Part shown: positions 16,385-24,377 of the stretch, one piece after another
Layout of the letters: each line of letters starts with the position of its first letter
Numbering within the stretch: position 1 is the stretch's first letter
Assembly: GCA_947259185.1 (NCBI GenBank)
Contig: CAMYKT010000021.1
Location: 1-31,053, forward strand
DNA: 31,053 nt
Direction of reading: 5' to 3'
Source of the DNA: an uncultured Methanobacteriaceae archaeon
GTDB lineage: Archaea > Methanobacteriota > Methanobacteria > Methanobacteriales > Methanobacteriaceae
The notes under the pieces: generated by a model
What the model was told of the DNA's origin: nothing
Database searches by the model: none
The model's input: only the letters and a program-made list of their open reading frames with translations
Position numbers and translations under genes: made by a program

Positions 16385-16416
16385 TGAGTTCACCAACTAT
16401 TAATAAATTAAAATAC

Positions 16417-16442
16417 AGGCATATTTCATGCCATAAATGCCT
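16417..16442. promoter_or_regulatory. GGCAT/ATGCC palindromes in the iorA leader region
   Basis: The bases GGCAT (16418-16422) and ATGCC (16428-16432) form a perfect 5-bp dyad with a 5-base centre; an additional ATGCCT at 16437-16442 pairs equally well with AGGCAT at 16417-16422. The site is 33-58 bases before the iorA ATG, where a promoter or operator is expected. It could bind a dimeric regulator responding to aromatic amino acids, but no regulator gene is next to it. Confidence 0.38.
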
Positions 16443-16460
16443 CATTATTTAGATTCGTAG

Positions 16461-16580
16461 TTATTCGCTAAATTAAATAGTTGAATTCTAGTTCACACTT
16501 CATATTCCATTAATTGAAATAGTTGAATTCTAGTTCGGCTCTTATTCCAGTAAATAAAATAGCCCAATAAATTCTAAAAT
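16461..16580. repeat. Three imperfect tandem repeats of about 40 bp upstream of iorA
   Basis: Three units fall at 16461-16500, 16501-16540 and 16541-16580. Units 1 and 2 share an exact 20-mer, AAATAGTTGAATTCTAGTTC (16475-16494 and 16517-16536; 42 bases apart, four helical turns). Units 2 and 3 share the pattern TATTCCA followed by TAA and AAATAG (16503 and 16543). Unit 3 keeps AAATAG and ATTCTA but has diverged between. They lie 77-196 bases before the iorA ATG and 134 or more bases beyond the stop of the upstream gene. Spacing in whole turns suggests protein binding sites on one DNA face; a mere replication-slippage remnant is the alternative. Too few and too degenerate for CRISPR. Confidence 0.7.
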
Positions 16581-16678
16581 ATCAACTGATTTTATTCTTT
16601 TTTTTAGGATTTAGTTTTAGCCTAATTAAATCTTTTTGTTATTTGTATATATTAATTATTACAAATATTACCATTTTT

Positions 16679-16719
16679 AAAAAAAGTCAGAAAAAAAGGA
16701 GTGTGTACTGTATTTACAG
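16679..16719 (-). terminator. Terminator after the HExxH gene
   Basis: On the minus strand the palindrome CTGTAAATACAG (16708-16719) overlaps the stop codon of the HExxH gene, and it is followed by T7 at 16692-16698 and another T7 at about 16679-16685. T-runs of this kind end archaeal transcripts. The short palindrome may be incidental. Confidence 0.45.
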
Positions 16720-17445
16720 AGGGCATTTAATATTTAAAGTTTTTTGCAATCCCCACAGGCTTAATATTTCAAATATAATCCGGGCATGTCCTTTTGAATT
16801 AAAAATATTATGTTTTGAAATAATTCTGGTAATTTTAGTGGCTAATTGATAATCATCCGGGAAGCTTTCCGGGAATGCCATTATAAATTCATTCAATATT
16901 TCCTGGTGGTGATTTTCCAGCTCATAATACTCTAAAAATGCCCAGGAAATAACATAACGCGAAATCATTAAAATCTGGTCAAAAACTACATCCCGGGAAT
17001 AATTCAGATATAAATTCTCACCATTAAGCGCCGCCTGAATTTCTCTTTTAAGAGAGGGAATGTATTCTGAGCCAAAGGGGGGAAATCCATTATCCTGAAT
17101 AATTTTATTAACCACAATATCATCAAGCATAGTAAAAAGTAGTCGGGCATTTTTTATGATTTGGTCAGGAACACCCTGGTGGAAATCCGGGCGACAATAA
17201 CCCATTTTAAAAATTAAAAGCCCATGGGTAGCTTCATGAGCTATAGATCTAATCAGATCTTTTTTGGATCTATCTGCACCTGCTTTAATAATAATTATGA
17301 TAGAATCCGGATCATATCTAAAAGCAGAGAGCATGCCTTCTATTCCAAGGTCAGTGCTTTCAACGATTTTTACCGCTTTTGATGTTTCCCATTCTACTTT
17401 TTTTAAGTAGGACTCCAGCTGTCTATATAAATCATTAGTGGACAT
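16714..17445 (-). CDS. Unrecognised HExxH (zincin-like) protein
   Basis: A 243-residue protein that I cannot assign to a named family. The telling feature is SIAHEATHGLLIF with H70-E71-xx-H74, the zinc site of gluzincin/metzincin peptidases. About 34 residues later comes FTMLDDIVVNKII (D108, D109), in the place where several zincin families provide a third metal ligand from a second helix. The remainder is mostly helical; no signal peptide or membrane helix is seen, so it would be cytosolic. The gene stands alone between iorA and tfrB. I take the ATG at 17445; a TTG at 17454 is also in frame, and neither has a clear ribosome binding site. A catalytically inactive domain that keeps the motif by chance is possible. 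Confidence 0.6.
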   Translation of the reverse strand: MSTNDLYRQLESYLKKVEWETSKAVKIVESTDLGIEGMLSAFRYDPDSIIIIIKAGADRSKKDLIRSIAHEATHGLLIFKMGYCRPDFHQGVPDQIIKNARLLFTMLDDIVVNKIIQDNGFPPFGSEYIPSLKREIQAALNGENLYLNYSRDVVFDQILMISRYVISWAFLEYYELENHHQEILNEFIMAFPESFPDDYQLATKITRIISKHNIFNSKGHARIIFEILSLWGLQKTLNIKCPL

Positions 17446-17476
17446 TTTCAACAACTAAATATATTAAAATTACAGA

Positions 17477-17510
17477 TAGGGGGTTAATCTTTATATTATA
17501 TCAGCCCCTA
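17477..17510 (-). promoter_or_regulatory. TATA box enclosed by TAGGGG/CCCCTA inverted repeat
   Basis: TAGGGG (17477-17482) and CCCCTA (17505-17510) are exact inverted repeats with 22 bases between them. The enclosed minus-strand sequence contains TATAATATAAA at about 17490-17500, a fair TATA box for the HExxH gene that begins at 17445. The layout resembles an operator straddling the promoter. The remainder of the gap to 17720 is AT-rich and holds possible TATA sites for tfrB but no other clear feature. Confidence 0.38.
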
Positions 17511-17720
17511 ATAATAATTAAATTTAAACTTATTCTAAATTATTTTAAATAATTAAATTTATACATTTAGAGCTTTAAATAAATCAGGAAAATAAGTAAT
17601 CATTGATTTGAAGAATTATGAATGATTAAAATTAAATTCAATATAATTAAATTAACGATATAATTAATGGATTTGTAGAGAATATTAATTTTTAAGGAAA
17701 CTTGCCAAACGGAGATAAAA

Positions 17721-19223
17721 ATGATTAAAATCAAGGTTTTGAGATTTGACTCTGGAGATGAACAGGACCCCCATATTGAAACGTATGAGATTGATAAAAA
17801 AGAGAAAATGAAAGTCCTGGATGCTTTAAATCAAATTAATGAAAAATACGAAGCGAATATCGCATTTAGAAGTTCTTGTAGAGCAGGCCAATGTGGTTCT
17901 TGTGCAATTAAAATGAATAAAAATGTGGTACTGGCCTGTAAAGCCGAAATTGAAGATGATGCCTTACTTGAACCATTGGATTTTCCAGTTATTAAAGATC
18001 TGATTATAGATCGAAGTGAGATAGAAGAAAAAGTTCATAAAATGAGTTTATTCTTAGATCGAGGTTGTGATGGTGCTTCTTGTCCTGAATTAATTTCACC
18101 AGCAGATTCAGAAGATAGTAAAAAATTAAGAGGTTGTATTGAATGCTTTTCCTGCTTATCTGCCTGTCCTATTATAAAAGAAAGTGAAGAATATGCAGGG
18201 CCTTATTTCATGCGTTATCTATCTAAATTTGCCTTAGACCCGCGTGATTGTGATAATAGGGAAAAATCAGCCTTAATGGAAGGATTGTATGATTGTACCA
18301 CTTGTGGTAAGTGTGCCGAAGTTTGTCCCAAAGAAGTTAGTATCCCCGGAGATGCTATTGAAAAATTAAGGGCACTGGCCTACAGAAAAAAAATTGGCCC
18401 TTTGGACCCTCACCAAGCAGTTAAAAAACTGGTGGATGAAACCGGTAGATCCATTGACCCTCCAGTAGAGGGTTTCATAGAAGCGGTTAATAAATTTAAA
18501 GCAGATGATGAATCTGAATCTAAAGTAGCATTTTTCACTGGTTGCATGGTTGATTACCGGATTCCAGAGGTTGGTTTTGCATTATTAGATGTTTTAAAAG
18601 AGAATAATGTTGATATAATTGTTCCTGAAAAACAGGTGTGCTGTGGATCTCCACTCATAAGAACCGGGCAATTAGATGTGGTGGACAAACTGGTAAAACA
18701 TAACCAGGAAGTTTTCAAAGGCTATGACACTATTATAACTGTTTGTGCTGGCTGTGGTGCCACCCTAAAAAAGGATTATCCGAAATATGGGGTGAACTTC
18801 AATGTGGTGGATATCAGCGAGTTTCTCATGAAAAATCTGGATACTGACAAAATGCACCCCGTTCCTATGCGAGTTACCTATCACGACCCCTGCCACCTTT
18901 CACGTGGACAGGGAATAACCATAGAACCACGCGAAATCCTGAAAAAAATTAAAGGATTAGAATTTGTTGAAATGGAAGAACCAAATCAGTGCTGCGGTGC
19001 TGGTGGGGGAGTTAAATCCGGCCGGCCAGAACTTGCCTATAAATTAGGTAAAAAAAAGGCAGAAATGATTAAAAAATTAAATGTGGATGCAGTGATAAGT
19101 ATATGTCCTTTCTGTCAGTACCATATACAGGATACTCTTCAAAAAGAGGGTTTAGAACATATAAAAGTTATGAATATCCTGGAACTCCTGGATATGGCAT
19201 ATAAAGGCACTGTAGATCATTAA
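17721..19223 (+). CDS. tfrB: CoM/CoB-dependent fumarate reductase, iron-sulfur subunit
   Basis: A 500-residue protein built like TfrB of Methanothermobacter. The N-terminal [2Fe-2S] ferredoxin has C53, C58, C61 and C73. Two [4Fe-4S] motifs follow (C139, C142, C145, C149 and C192, C195, C198, C202). The C-terminal half has two CCG domains as in heterodisulfide reductase HdrB, with CCGSP and CCGAGGG blocks. The enzyme reduces fumarate to succinate with coenzymes M and B, forming heterodisulfide, which feeds the incomplete reductive citrate cycle. The flavin subunit TfrA is not in this window. The ATG at 17721 follows GGAGAT. A succinate dehydrogenase/fumarate reductase B fused to HdrB is the same thing under another name. 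Confidence 0.9.
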   Translation: MIKIKVLRFDSGDEQDPHIETYEIDKKEKMKVLDALNQINEKYEANIAFRSSCRAGQCGSCAIKMNKNVVLACKAEIEDDALLEPLDFPVIKDLIIDRSEIEEKVHKMSLFLDRGCDGASCPELISPADSEDSKKLRGCIECFSCLSACPIIKESEEYAGPYFMRYLSKFALDPRDCDNREKSALMEGLYDCTTCGKCAEVCPKEVSIPGDAIEKLRALAYRKKIGPLDPHQAVKKLVDETGRSIDPPVEGFIEAVNKFKADDESESKVAFFTGCMVDYRIPEVGFALLDVLKENNVDIIVPEKQVCCGSPLIRTGQLDVVDKLVKHNQEVFKGYDTIITVCAGCGATLKKDYPKYGVNFNVVDISEFLMKNLDTDKMHPVPMRVTYHDPCHLSRGQGITIEPREILKKIKGLEFVEMEEPNQCCGAGGGVKSGRPELAYKLGKKKAEMIKKLNVDAVISICPFCQYHIQDTLQKEGLEHIKVMNILELLDMAYKGTVDH

Positions 19224-19270
19224 AATTAATATTTCGTATTTTAAATAACTAAAAAAATAAATAAGATAAA

Positions 19271-20002
19271 ATGGAATACCAGGCACTTTTAGATAATATT
19301 TATGTGGTATTTGTGGAAGCAGAAACCCCAGGAAATATTGGATTTTTAGCCAGAGCCATGAAAAATTTTGCCTTAAGAAATCTGATATTAATTAATCCCT
19401 GTGAATTAACCAATGAAGCCTACTTCCAGGCCAGTCACGCCCGTGATATTGTAGTTAACTCCCTTAAATTTGATTCATTAGGTGAATTCTTAGAGGACAT
19501 TCCCATTGATTTTGTAGTCGGGACTACCGGAATGCCTGGTGGAAGTTACCGACTGTCCAGAATACCTCTTAAACCTGAAAAAATGGTACAGAGCATTAAT
19601 TCAAAGGGCAAAATTGCATTTTTATTTGGAAGAGAAGGTGACGGCTTAACCAATGATGAAATGGAGCTATGTGATATCACAGTGAGTATACCAGCTCATT
19701 ACTCCTATCCGGTGATGAATATATCACATGCTGCTGCCATAATTTTTTATGAGTTATTTAAAAACCAGTATGAATTTGATCTGGAAGGATTGGAGGAAGC
19801 TTCCCTGGTGGATAAAAACTACCTCCTGGGTGAAATGGATGAAATTATTGAACAACTTGATCTACCTCCCCATAAAATAAAAACCACAACCAGGGCATTT
19901 AAAAATATTATAGGTCGATCCTTCATTACCGGGAGGGAAGCGCACACATTAACCGGCCTTTTAAGAAGGATAAAAATTAAGATGAACCGGGGAATAAAAT
20001 GA
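19271..20002 (+). CDS. TrmJ-like SPOUT RNA 2'-O-methyltransferase
   Basis: A 243-residue SpoU/TrmH-superfamily methyltransferase. Motif 1 is EAETPGNIGFLARAMKNF (16-33), motif 2 FLFGREGDGLTNDE (117-130) and motif 3 SIPAHYSYPVMNISHAAA (139-156), which with the trefoil knot bind S-adenosylmethionine. The closest subgroup is TrmJ, which methylates the ribose at position 32 of tRNA; a rRNA target cannot be excluded. The C-terminal 70 residues form a helical extension, as in TrmJ dimers. The ATG at 19271 lacks a strong ribosome binding site. Its stop overlaps the DUF1512 start by 4 bases, so the two are coupled. Confidence 0.83.
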   Translation: MEYQALLDNIYVVFVEAETPGNIGFLARAMKNFALRNLILINPCELTNEAYFQASHARDIVVNSLKFDSLGEFLEDIPIDFVVGTTGMPGGSYRLSRIPLKPEKMVQSINSKGKIAFLFGREGDGLTNDEMELCDITVSIPAHYSYPVMNISHAAAIIFYELFKNQYEFDLEGLEEASLVDKNYLLGEMDEIIEQLDLPPHKIKTTTRAFKNIIGRSFITGREAHTLTGLLRRIKIKMNRGIK

Positions 20003-21132
20003 TTTTTGGAGATACTGCCTTAAATATACTGGCCATAATAGGATTCATTCTATTAATTCTAATTTTTCCCTGGCTAATGAGGATACGTATGATTTCTTCA
20101 GTTACCAGAATAGCCCGGGACCTGGAGGAAATGGTAAATGAATCTAAAAAAATTTTAATAGATACCTCCCAGAAAAAAGGTAACCCCTCTCTGGATCCTC
20201 AAGAATCTGTAGAAAACTTTATACAATTTTTTGTGATACCCCCGGTAGACATGGATCCTGCCGGTATAGTAAAAAAATTTGATCAGATTTTAGAACTGGG
20301 AGAAGAGCGTTTTCATGAGATGGTAAACATAATAGCCCCTGATGCTGATTTGGAAATGCAATCCAATATTATTATGGCTTTAAAAGCTACTATTGGCCTT
20401 AATGGTGTTGCTAAATTGGTACGCCATAATTTAGAACTATCCCGCAAAACAGGCAATTTACAACTACTTTTAAGCCTTCAAATGAACCTCCCTATAATTT
20501 TAAGGCTGGTAAAATCACAATTTGAAAGTGTGAAAAGTTTTTCAGAAGGGAAGCCCATTGGGGATGGATTGGGTCCTTTAGTGGCCAGTTTAATAATGCA
20601 GGGATATGAAAATAAAAATTTAGATGAAATAGATGACATGATAATGTTGCAAAGAGAATTTAAAGGCCGAAATTTAACCATAATAAGGGCTAAAGGACCT
20701 GGTGCCCGGATTGGTAAAGTGGGAAAAATTTCATCCATACTAATAGATAAAAACAAAATTGATAGAATTATATCCATTGATGCTGCTATAAAACTGGAAG
20801 GGGAAAAAACAGGTACCGTTGCTGAAGGTATCGGAGTGGTAATAGGAGGGCCAGGTATGGATAAGTGGTTTATCGAAGAAAAATCTATTTCCAGAGGGCT
20901 TAAAATGGATGCAATTATCGTTAAAATGAGTCCAGAAGAGGCTATAAGTCCTATGACAAAAAATATCAGGGATAGTTCACAAAAAGCCTTAAAAACTTTA
21001 GAAAATTCCATAAAACGATCTCCTGAAGGTTCTCGTATATTAATAATTGGGGTGGGAAACAGTTGTGGTATACCCCACCAAATTAGCCACCTTTCCCAGA
21101 TAGAAATAAAAAAAGAAGATGCAAAAATATAG
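19999..21132 (+). CDS. DUF1512 membrane-anchored protein
   Basis: A 377-residue archaeal protein that I place in DUF1512, function unknown. A single membrane helix spans about residues 5-28 (LNILAIIGFILLILIFPWLM). The next residues form a helix, then PSLDPQESVENFIQFFVIPPVDMDPAGI, then a mixed domain with IRAKGPGARIGKVGKISSIL, GIGVVIGGPGMDKWFIEE and finally ILIIGVGNSCGIPHQ. Glycine-rich loops hint at nucleotide or anion binding, but no Walker motif is seen. The N-terminal helix without a cleavage site points to a membrane-tethered cytoplasmic domain. The ATG overlaps the methyltransferase stop by 4 bases and follows GGGG. dcd follows 15 bases later. Confidence 0.77.
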   Translation: MIFGDTALNILAIIGFILLILIFPWLMRIRMISSVTRIARDLEEMVNESKKILIDTSQKKGNPSLDPQESVENFIQFFVIPPVDMDPAGIVKKFDQILELGEERFHEMVNIIAPDADLEMQSNIIMALKATIGLNGVAKLVRHNLELSRKTGNLQLLLSLQMNLPIILRLVKSQFESVKSFSEGKPIGDGLGPLVASLIMQGYENKNLDEIDDMIMLQREFKGRNLTIIRAKGPGARIGKVGKISSILIDKNKIDRIISIDAAIKLEGEKTGTVAEGIGVVIGGPGMDKWFIEEKSISRGLKMDAIIVKMSPEEAISPMTKNIRDSSQKALKTLENSIKRSPEGSRILIIGVGNSCGIPHQISHLSQIEIKKEDAKI

Positions 21133-21147
21133 AAGAGAGGGTAATAA

Positions 21148-21738
21148 ATGGCGATTCTTAGTGACAGAGATATCAAAAAATATTTAGAAGAGGAATTAAT
21201 AATTATTGATCCTTTAAAAGATCCAGAAAGGCAGATACAGCCTTCTTCAGTAGATCTAAGAATAGGTAGTGAATTTAAAGGTTTTAGAATAATAAGAAAA
21301 CCCTGCATTGACCCTATGGATAAATCCGATATTGAATCTTACATGGAATCTATACATATAGAAGAAGGTGGTTCCTTCATAATCCATCCGGGAGAATTCG
21401 CCCTGGCTACCACCTATGAGACGGTTAAAATCCCTTCAAATCTGGTGGCAAGAGTTGAAGGTAGGTCTTCCATGGGTAGACTGGGAATTACCATGCATGT
21501 TACTGCGGGTTACATTGATCCTGGCTTTTGGGGTAAAATAACCCTTGAAATTTCCAATATTGGCAAAATGCCAGTGGCTCTGTATCCCGGGCAGAGAGTA
21601 TGCCAGATAGTTTTTGAAACCATGACTTCTCCTTCTCAAAAACCCTACGGGCATCCAGATAGAGATAGTAAATATATGGGTCAGCAAAGGCCTGAAACCA
21701 GTAAAATAAAGCATGATTATGAGCTAAAAACTCCATGA
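21148..21738 (+). CDS. dcd: dCTP deaminase, probably bifunctional with dUTPase
   Basis: A 196-residue trimeric-fold enzyme that makes dUMP or dUTP from dCTP, feeding dTMP synthesis. Signature segments are QPSSVDLRIG (31-40), EGRSSMGRLG (104-113) and AGYIDPGFWGKITLE (120-134). The pair D124 and E134 has the same ten-residue spacing as the essential Asp and Glu of the bifunctional dCTP deaminase-dUTPase of Methanocaldococcus, so a bifunctional form is likely but not provable by eye. The C-terminal tail KPYGHPDRDSKYMGQQ is the flexible nucleotide lid. The ATG follows GAGGG; the gene is 15 bases after DUF1512 and in the same direction. Confidence 0.92.
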   Translation: MAILSDRDIKKYLEEELIIIDPLKDPERQIQPSSVDLRIGSEFKGFRIIRKPCIDPMDKSDIESYMESIHIEEGGSFIIHPGEFALATTYETVKIPSNLVARVEGRSSMGRLGITMHVTAGYIDPGFWGKITLEISNIGKMPVALYPGQRVCQIVFETMTSPSQKPYGHPDRDSKYMGQQRPETSKIKHDYELKTP

Positions 21739-21805
21739 ACAATTTATAACATATTACGATTATCCATCAAAATTTTTCTAATTTTATTGTTAAGGAGATG
21801 ATTTA

Positions 21806-23545
21806 ATGAAACATGACCAGGTCATGAATGTTGCTAAAAAAAGAGGATTTTTATGGTCTTCATTTGAAATTTACTCAGGAGTAGCGGGATTTGTAGATTA
21901 TGGTCCCCTGGGAGCTATTCTCAAAAATAAGATAATGAATAAATGGAGAAAATATTATGTAGTGGGGGAGGGATTTTATGAAATTGAATCCCCAACTATC
22001 ATGCCAGAAGAAGCATTAAAGGCTTCCGGACATGTAGATCACTTCACAGATCCTATGACCGAATGTAAGGATTGTATGGATGTTTATCGGGCCGACCATG
22101 TAATTGAAGAGCATACGGGAGAGGATGTGGAAGGTTTAGAAAATCAAATCCTGACTGAAAAAATATCTGAAAATAAGATAAGATGTCCCCGTTGTGGAGG
22201 TCACCTGAATAAGGTGTGGAATTACAATTTAATGTTTCAAACCTTAATTGGGGCTAAGGGTAAAAAAATAGGATATATGCGGCCTGAAACTGCTCAGGGA
22301 ATATTTATACCATTTAAACGGCTTTTGAGATTTTTCCGTAATAAGTTACCCTTTGGAGTGGTACAACTTGGTAAGGCCTACCGGAATGAAATATCTCCCC
22401 GGCAGGGAGTTATTCGCCTTCGAGAATTCACTCAAGCCGAAGCAGAAATATTCATAAACCCCCAGGACAAGTCACATCCCCGTTTTTCTAAAATAAAAGA
22501 ATATAAACTTAACTTATATCCGGCCAGCAGCCAGATGGGTGATAAAAAAATTATTACCCTCACTGCCCATGAAGCCCATAAAAACGAAATAGTATCCAGT
22601 GAAATGCTTATATATCAGTTATATCTTGCTCAAAAGTTTTTAAGAGAATTAGGAATACCAGACAATGTATTAAGATTTAGACAACACCTTCCTACAGAAA
22701 TGGCCCATTATGCCATAGACTGCTGGGATGTTGAAGTAAAAACTGACCGGTACGGTTGGATAGAAATTATTGGAATAGCGGACCGATCAGATTACGATTT
22801 AAAGTCCCATAGTGATTACAGCAGTGAAGACCTGAAGGTTTTTATGGAGTATCCTGAACCAGTGAATATTAAAAAAACCATAGCTAAACCGAACATGCAA
22901 AAGTTTGGTCCTGCTTTTAAAAACCAGGCCCCTGCCCTGATGAAATTTTTGGAAGAAACTGATTCAGAAGAAATAAAAAAATCATTCCAGACAAATGGTT
23001 TTTTTGAAGTGGAATTAGAGGACAAATATCAAATTCTGCCTGAACACCTGGAATTTGAGGAAGTGGATGAAACCATAAGGGGTGAAAAAATATTCCCTCA
23101 TGTAATAGAACCTTCCTTTGGAATAGATCGTATTGTATATTCTGTCTTGTTGCATTGCTTTAATCAAGAAGAGGATAAAAATTATTTCCAGTTTGCAACC
23201 GATATCGCACCGGTAGAGGTTAGTGTTTTTCCCCTTTTGAACCAGGAAGATTTAACATCCATGGCTCAAGATATAAAGGATAAACTAAGAGAGCTGGGAT
23301 TCATTGCCGAATATGATTCTTCAGGAACCATAGGGCGCAGGTATGCACGTTCTGATGAGATAGGTGTTCCTTTTGCCTTAACTGTTGACCATGAATCTTT
23401 AAGTTCTGATACCATCACCATACGTAATAGAGATGATTCTCAACAAATAAGAATTCCTATAGCAGATATACCCACCATACTACTTGATTTAAAGGAATCT
23501 AAAATAGAATTTAAAAATTTAAAATCATTGTATGGTGATTTATAA
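21806..23545 (+). CDS. glyS: Glycyl-tRNA synthetase (alpha2, archaeal/eukaryotic type)
   Basis: A 579-residue class II synthetase that charges tRNA-Gly. Opening residues GFLWSSFEIYSGVAGFVDYGPLG are the motif 1 region. Zinc ligands C87/C90 and C127/C130 sit in the insertion, and motif 2 reads AYRNEISPRQGVIRLREFTQ. Motif 3 is in IEPSFGIDRIVYS, with its arginine, and the C-terminal anticodon-binding domain starts near DIAPVEVSVFPL. The length is normal. The ATG at 21806 has GGAGATGAT upstream. The stop codon overlaps the convergent regulator gene by 6 bases, so the two messages overlap at their 3' ends. Confidence 0.95.
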   Translation: MKHDQVMNVAKKRGFLWSSFEIYSGVAGFVDYGPLGAILKNKIMNKWRKYYVVGEGFYEIESPTIMPEEALKASGHVDHFTDPMTECKDCMDVYRADHVIEEHTGEDVEGLENQILTEKISENKIRCPRCGGHLNKVWNYNLMFQTLIGAKGKKIGYMRPETAQGIFIPFKRLLRFFRNKLPFGVVQLGKAYRNEISPRQGVIRLREFTQAEAEIFINPQDKSHPRFSKIKEYKLNLYPASSQMGDKKIITLTAHEAHKNEIVSSEMLIYQLYLAQKFLRELGIPDNVLRFRQHLPTEMAHYAIDCWDVEVKTDRYGWIEIIGIADRSDYDLKSHSDYSSEDLKVFMEYPEPVNIKKTIAKPNMQKFGPAFKNQAPALMKFLEETDSEEIKKSFQTNGFFEVELEDKYQILPEHLEFEEVDETIRGEKIFPHVIEPSFGIDRIVYSVLLHCFNQEEDKNYFQFATDIAPVEVSVFPLLNQEDLTSMAQDIKDKLRELGFIAEYDSSGTIGRRYARSDEIGVPFALTVDHESLSSDTITIRNRDDSQQIRIPIADIPTILLDLKESKIEFKNLKSLYGDL

Positions 23546-24376
23546 ATTTTTAATATCTATTTTTTCTGATTTTTCTTTGTAATAATCGAATAGTTCTTTT
23601 CCCCAATTTATAGCTTCTTTATCGTGGCTTAAGAGTAGTTTTGAAGGGTCATATTCCCCATTCAATGAAAACAAACCCAGACTAATAAAATTATCAGAAA
23701 ACATTGATGCTAATTTAATGGGCTGATTAATTTTCCACAGATTAAATCTTCCATCCTCAATGTTCTTAGTGAATTCTTTTTTACTAAAATATTGTAAGAG
23801 AGAGTTATAAATTTCCTCTGTAAGTATAAGTTCTACTTTTCGCTTATTTTTTATCATAAACTGGATTGCATCTAAATGTCTGGGGAAAAATATTGGTAAA
23901 ATAGCTTTAAATTCATCCAGATCAGCGATCATTTCTAAATAAGTAGTAAATGGATTTTCAATATTCTCTTTAGTGGATTCAATAATATAAGCATTGCTAA
24001 ATACATCCATAGTCCTTAAAAATTCTCCTGGAATCTCATTTATGTTATGATTTTTCCAAAAATCCTTGAATAGTTTTATAGTGTGCCAATATTTAATTAA
24101 ATTTATTAATTTTAATGAAATTATATTCCCGATGGACGTCAATACATATGATTCTCCACTACGAGAAACCAAATTTCTATTTTCTAATTGACTTATACCA
24201 TGTAGAATGGTTGAAGATGAAATTTGTGTATCCTCTCTAATATTTGATAATTTTTTAGGACCGTTTTTAAGGCTGATTATGATCTTAGACCTGATGTTTG
24301 AAGCCAATAAAAATTTTAAATCTTCATAATCCTCTTCTAAGAAATTATTTTTTAAGTCTATTTCCACATACACCAC
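23540..24376 (-). CDS. FilR1-type winged-helix regulator, copy A
   Basis: A 278-residue transcription factor with an ArsR-like winged helix at about residues 20-90 (SKIIISLKNGPKKLSNIREDTQISSSTILHGISQLENRNLV) and a C-terminal domain of the kind named FilR1 middle domain (formerly DUF1724), recognised by VELILTEEIYNSLLQYF and FISLGLFSLNGEYDPSKLLLSHDKEA. The partner at 24378-25223 shares the layout. The ligand of the C-terminal domain is unknown. The start is GTG at 24376 or GTG at 24367; the second has GGTGGT upstream. It follows copy B almost directly. It overlaps glyS at its 3' end. Related regulators in methanogens are reported to respond to signals controlling methanogenesis genes. Confidence 0.8.
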   Translation of the reverse strand: MVYVEIDLKNNFLEEDYEDLKFLLASNIRSKIIISLKNGPKKLSNIREDTQISSSTILHGISQLENRNLVSRSGESYVLTSIGNIISLKLINLIKYWHTIKLFKDFWKNHNINEIPGEFLRTMDVFSNAYIIESTKENIENPFTTYLEMIADLDEFKAILPIFFPRHLDAIQFMIKNKRKVELILTEEIYNSLLQYFSKKEFTKNIEDGRFNLWKINQPIKLASMFSDNFISLGLFSLNGEYDPSKLLLSHDKEAINWGKELFDYYKEKSEKIDIKNL

Positions 24377-24377
24377 C

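Noticed and set aside
16461..16580. Possible CRISPR array
   Set aside because: Only three degenerate units, no uniform repeat-spacer pattern, repeats run continuously and no cas genes are in the window.
20478..21308. 276-codon open frame antisense to DUF1512 and dcd
   Set aside because: It lies wholly opposite two well supported genes, has no ribosome binding site, and its leucine/isoleucine/serine-rich composition is what reverse reading of this coding DNA gives.
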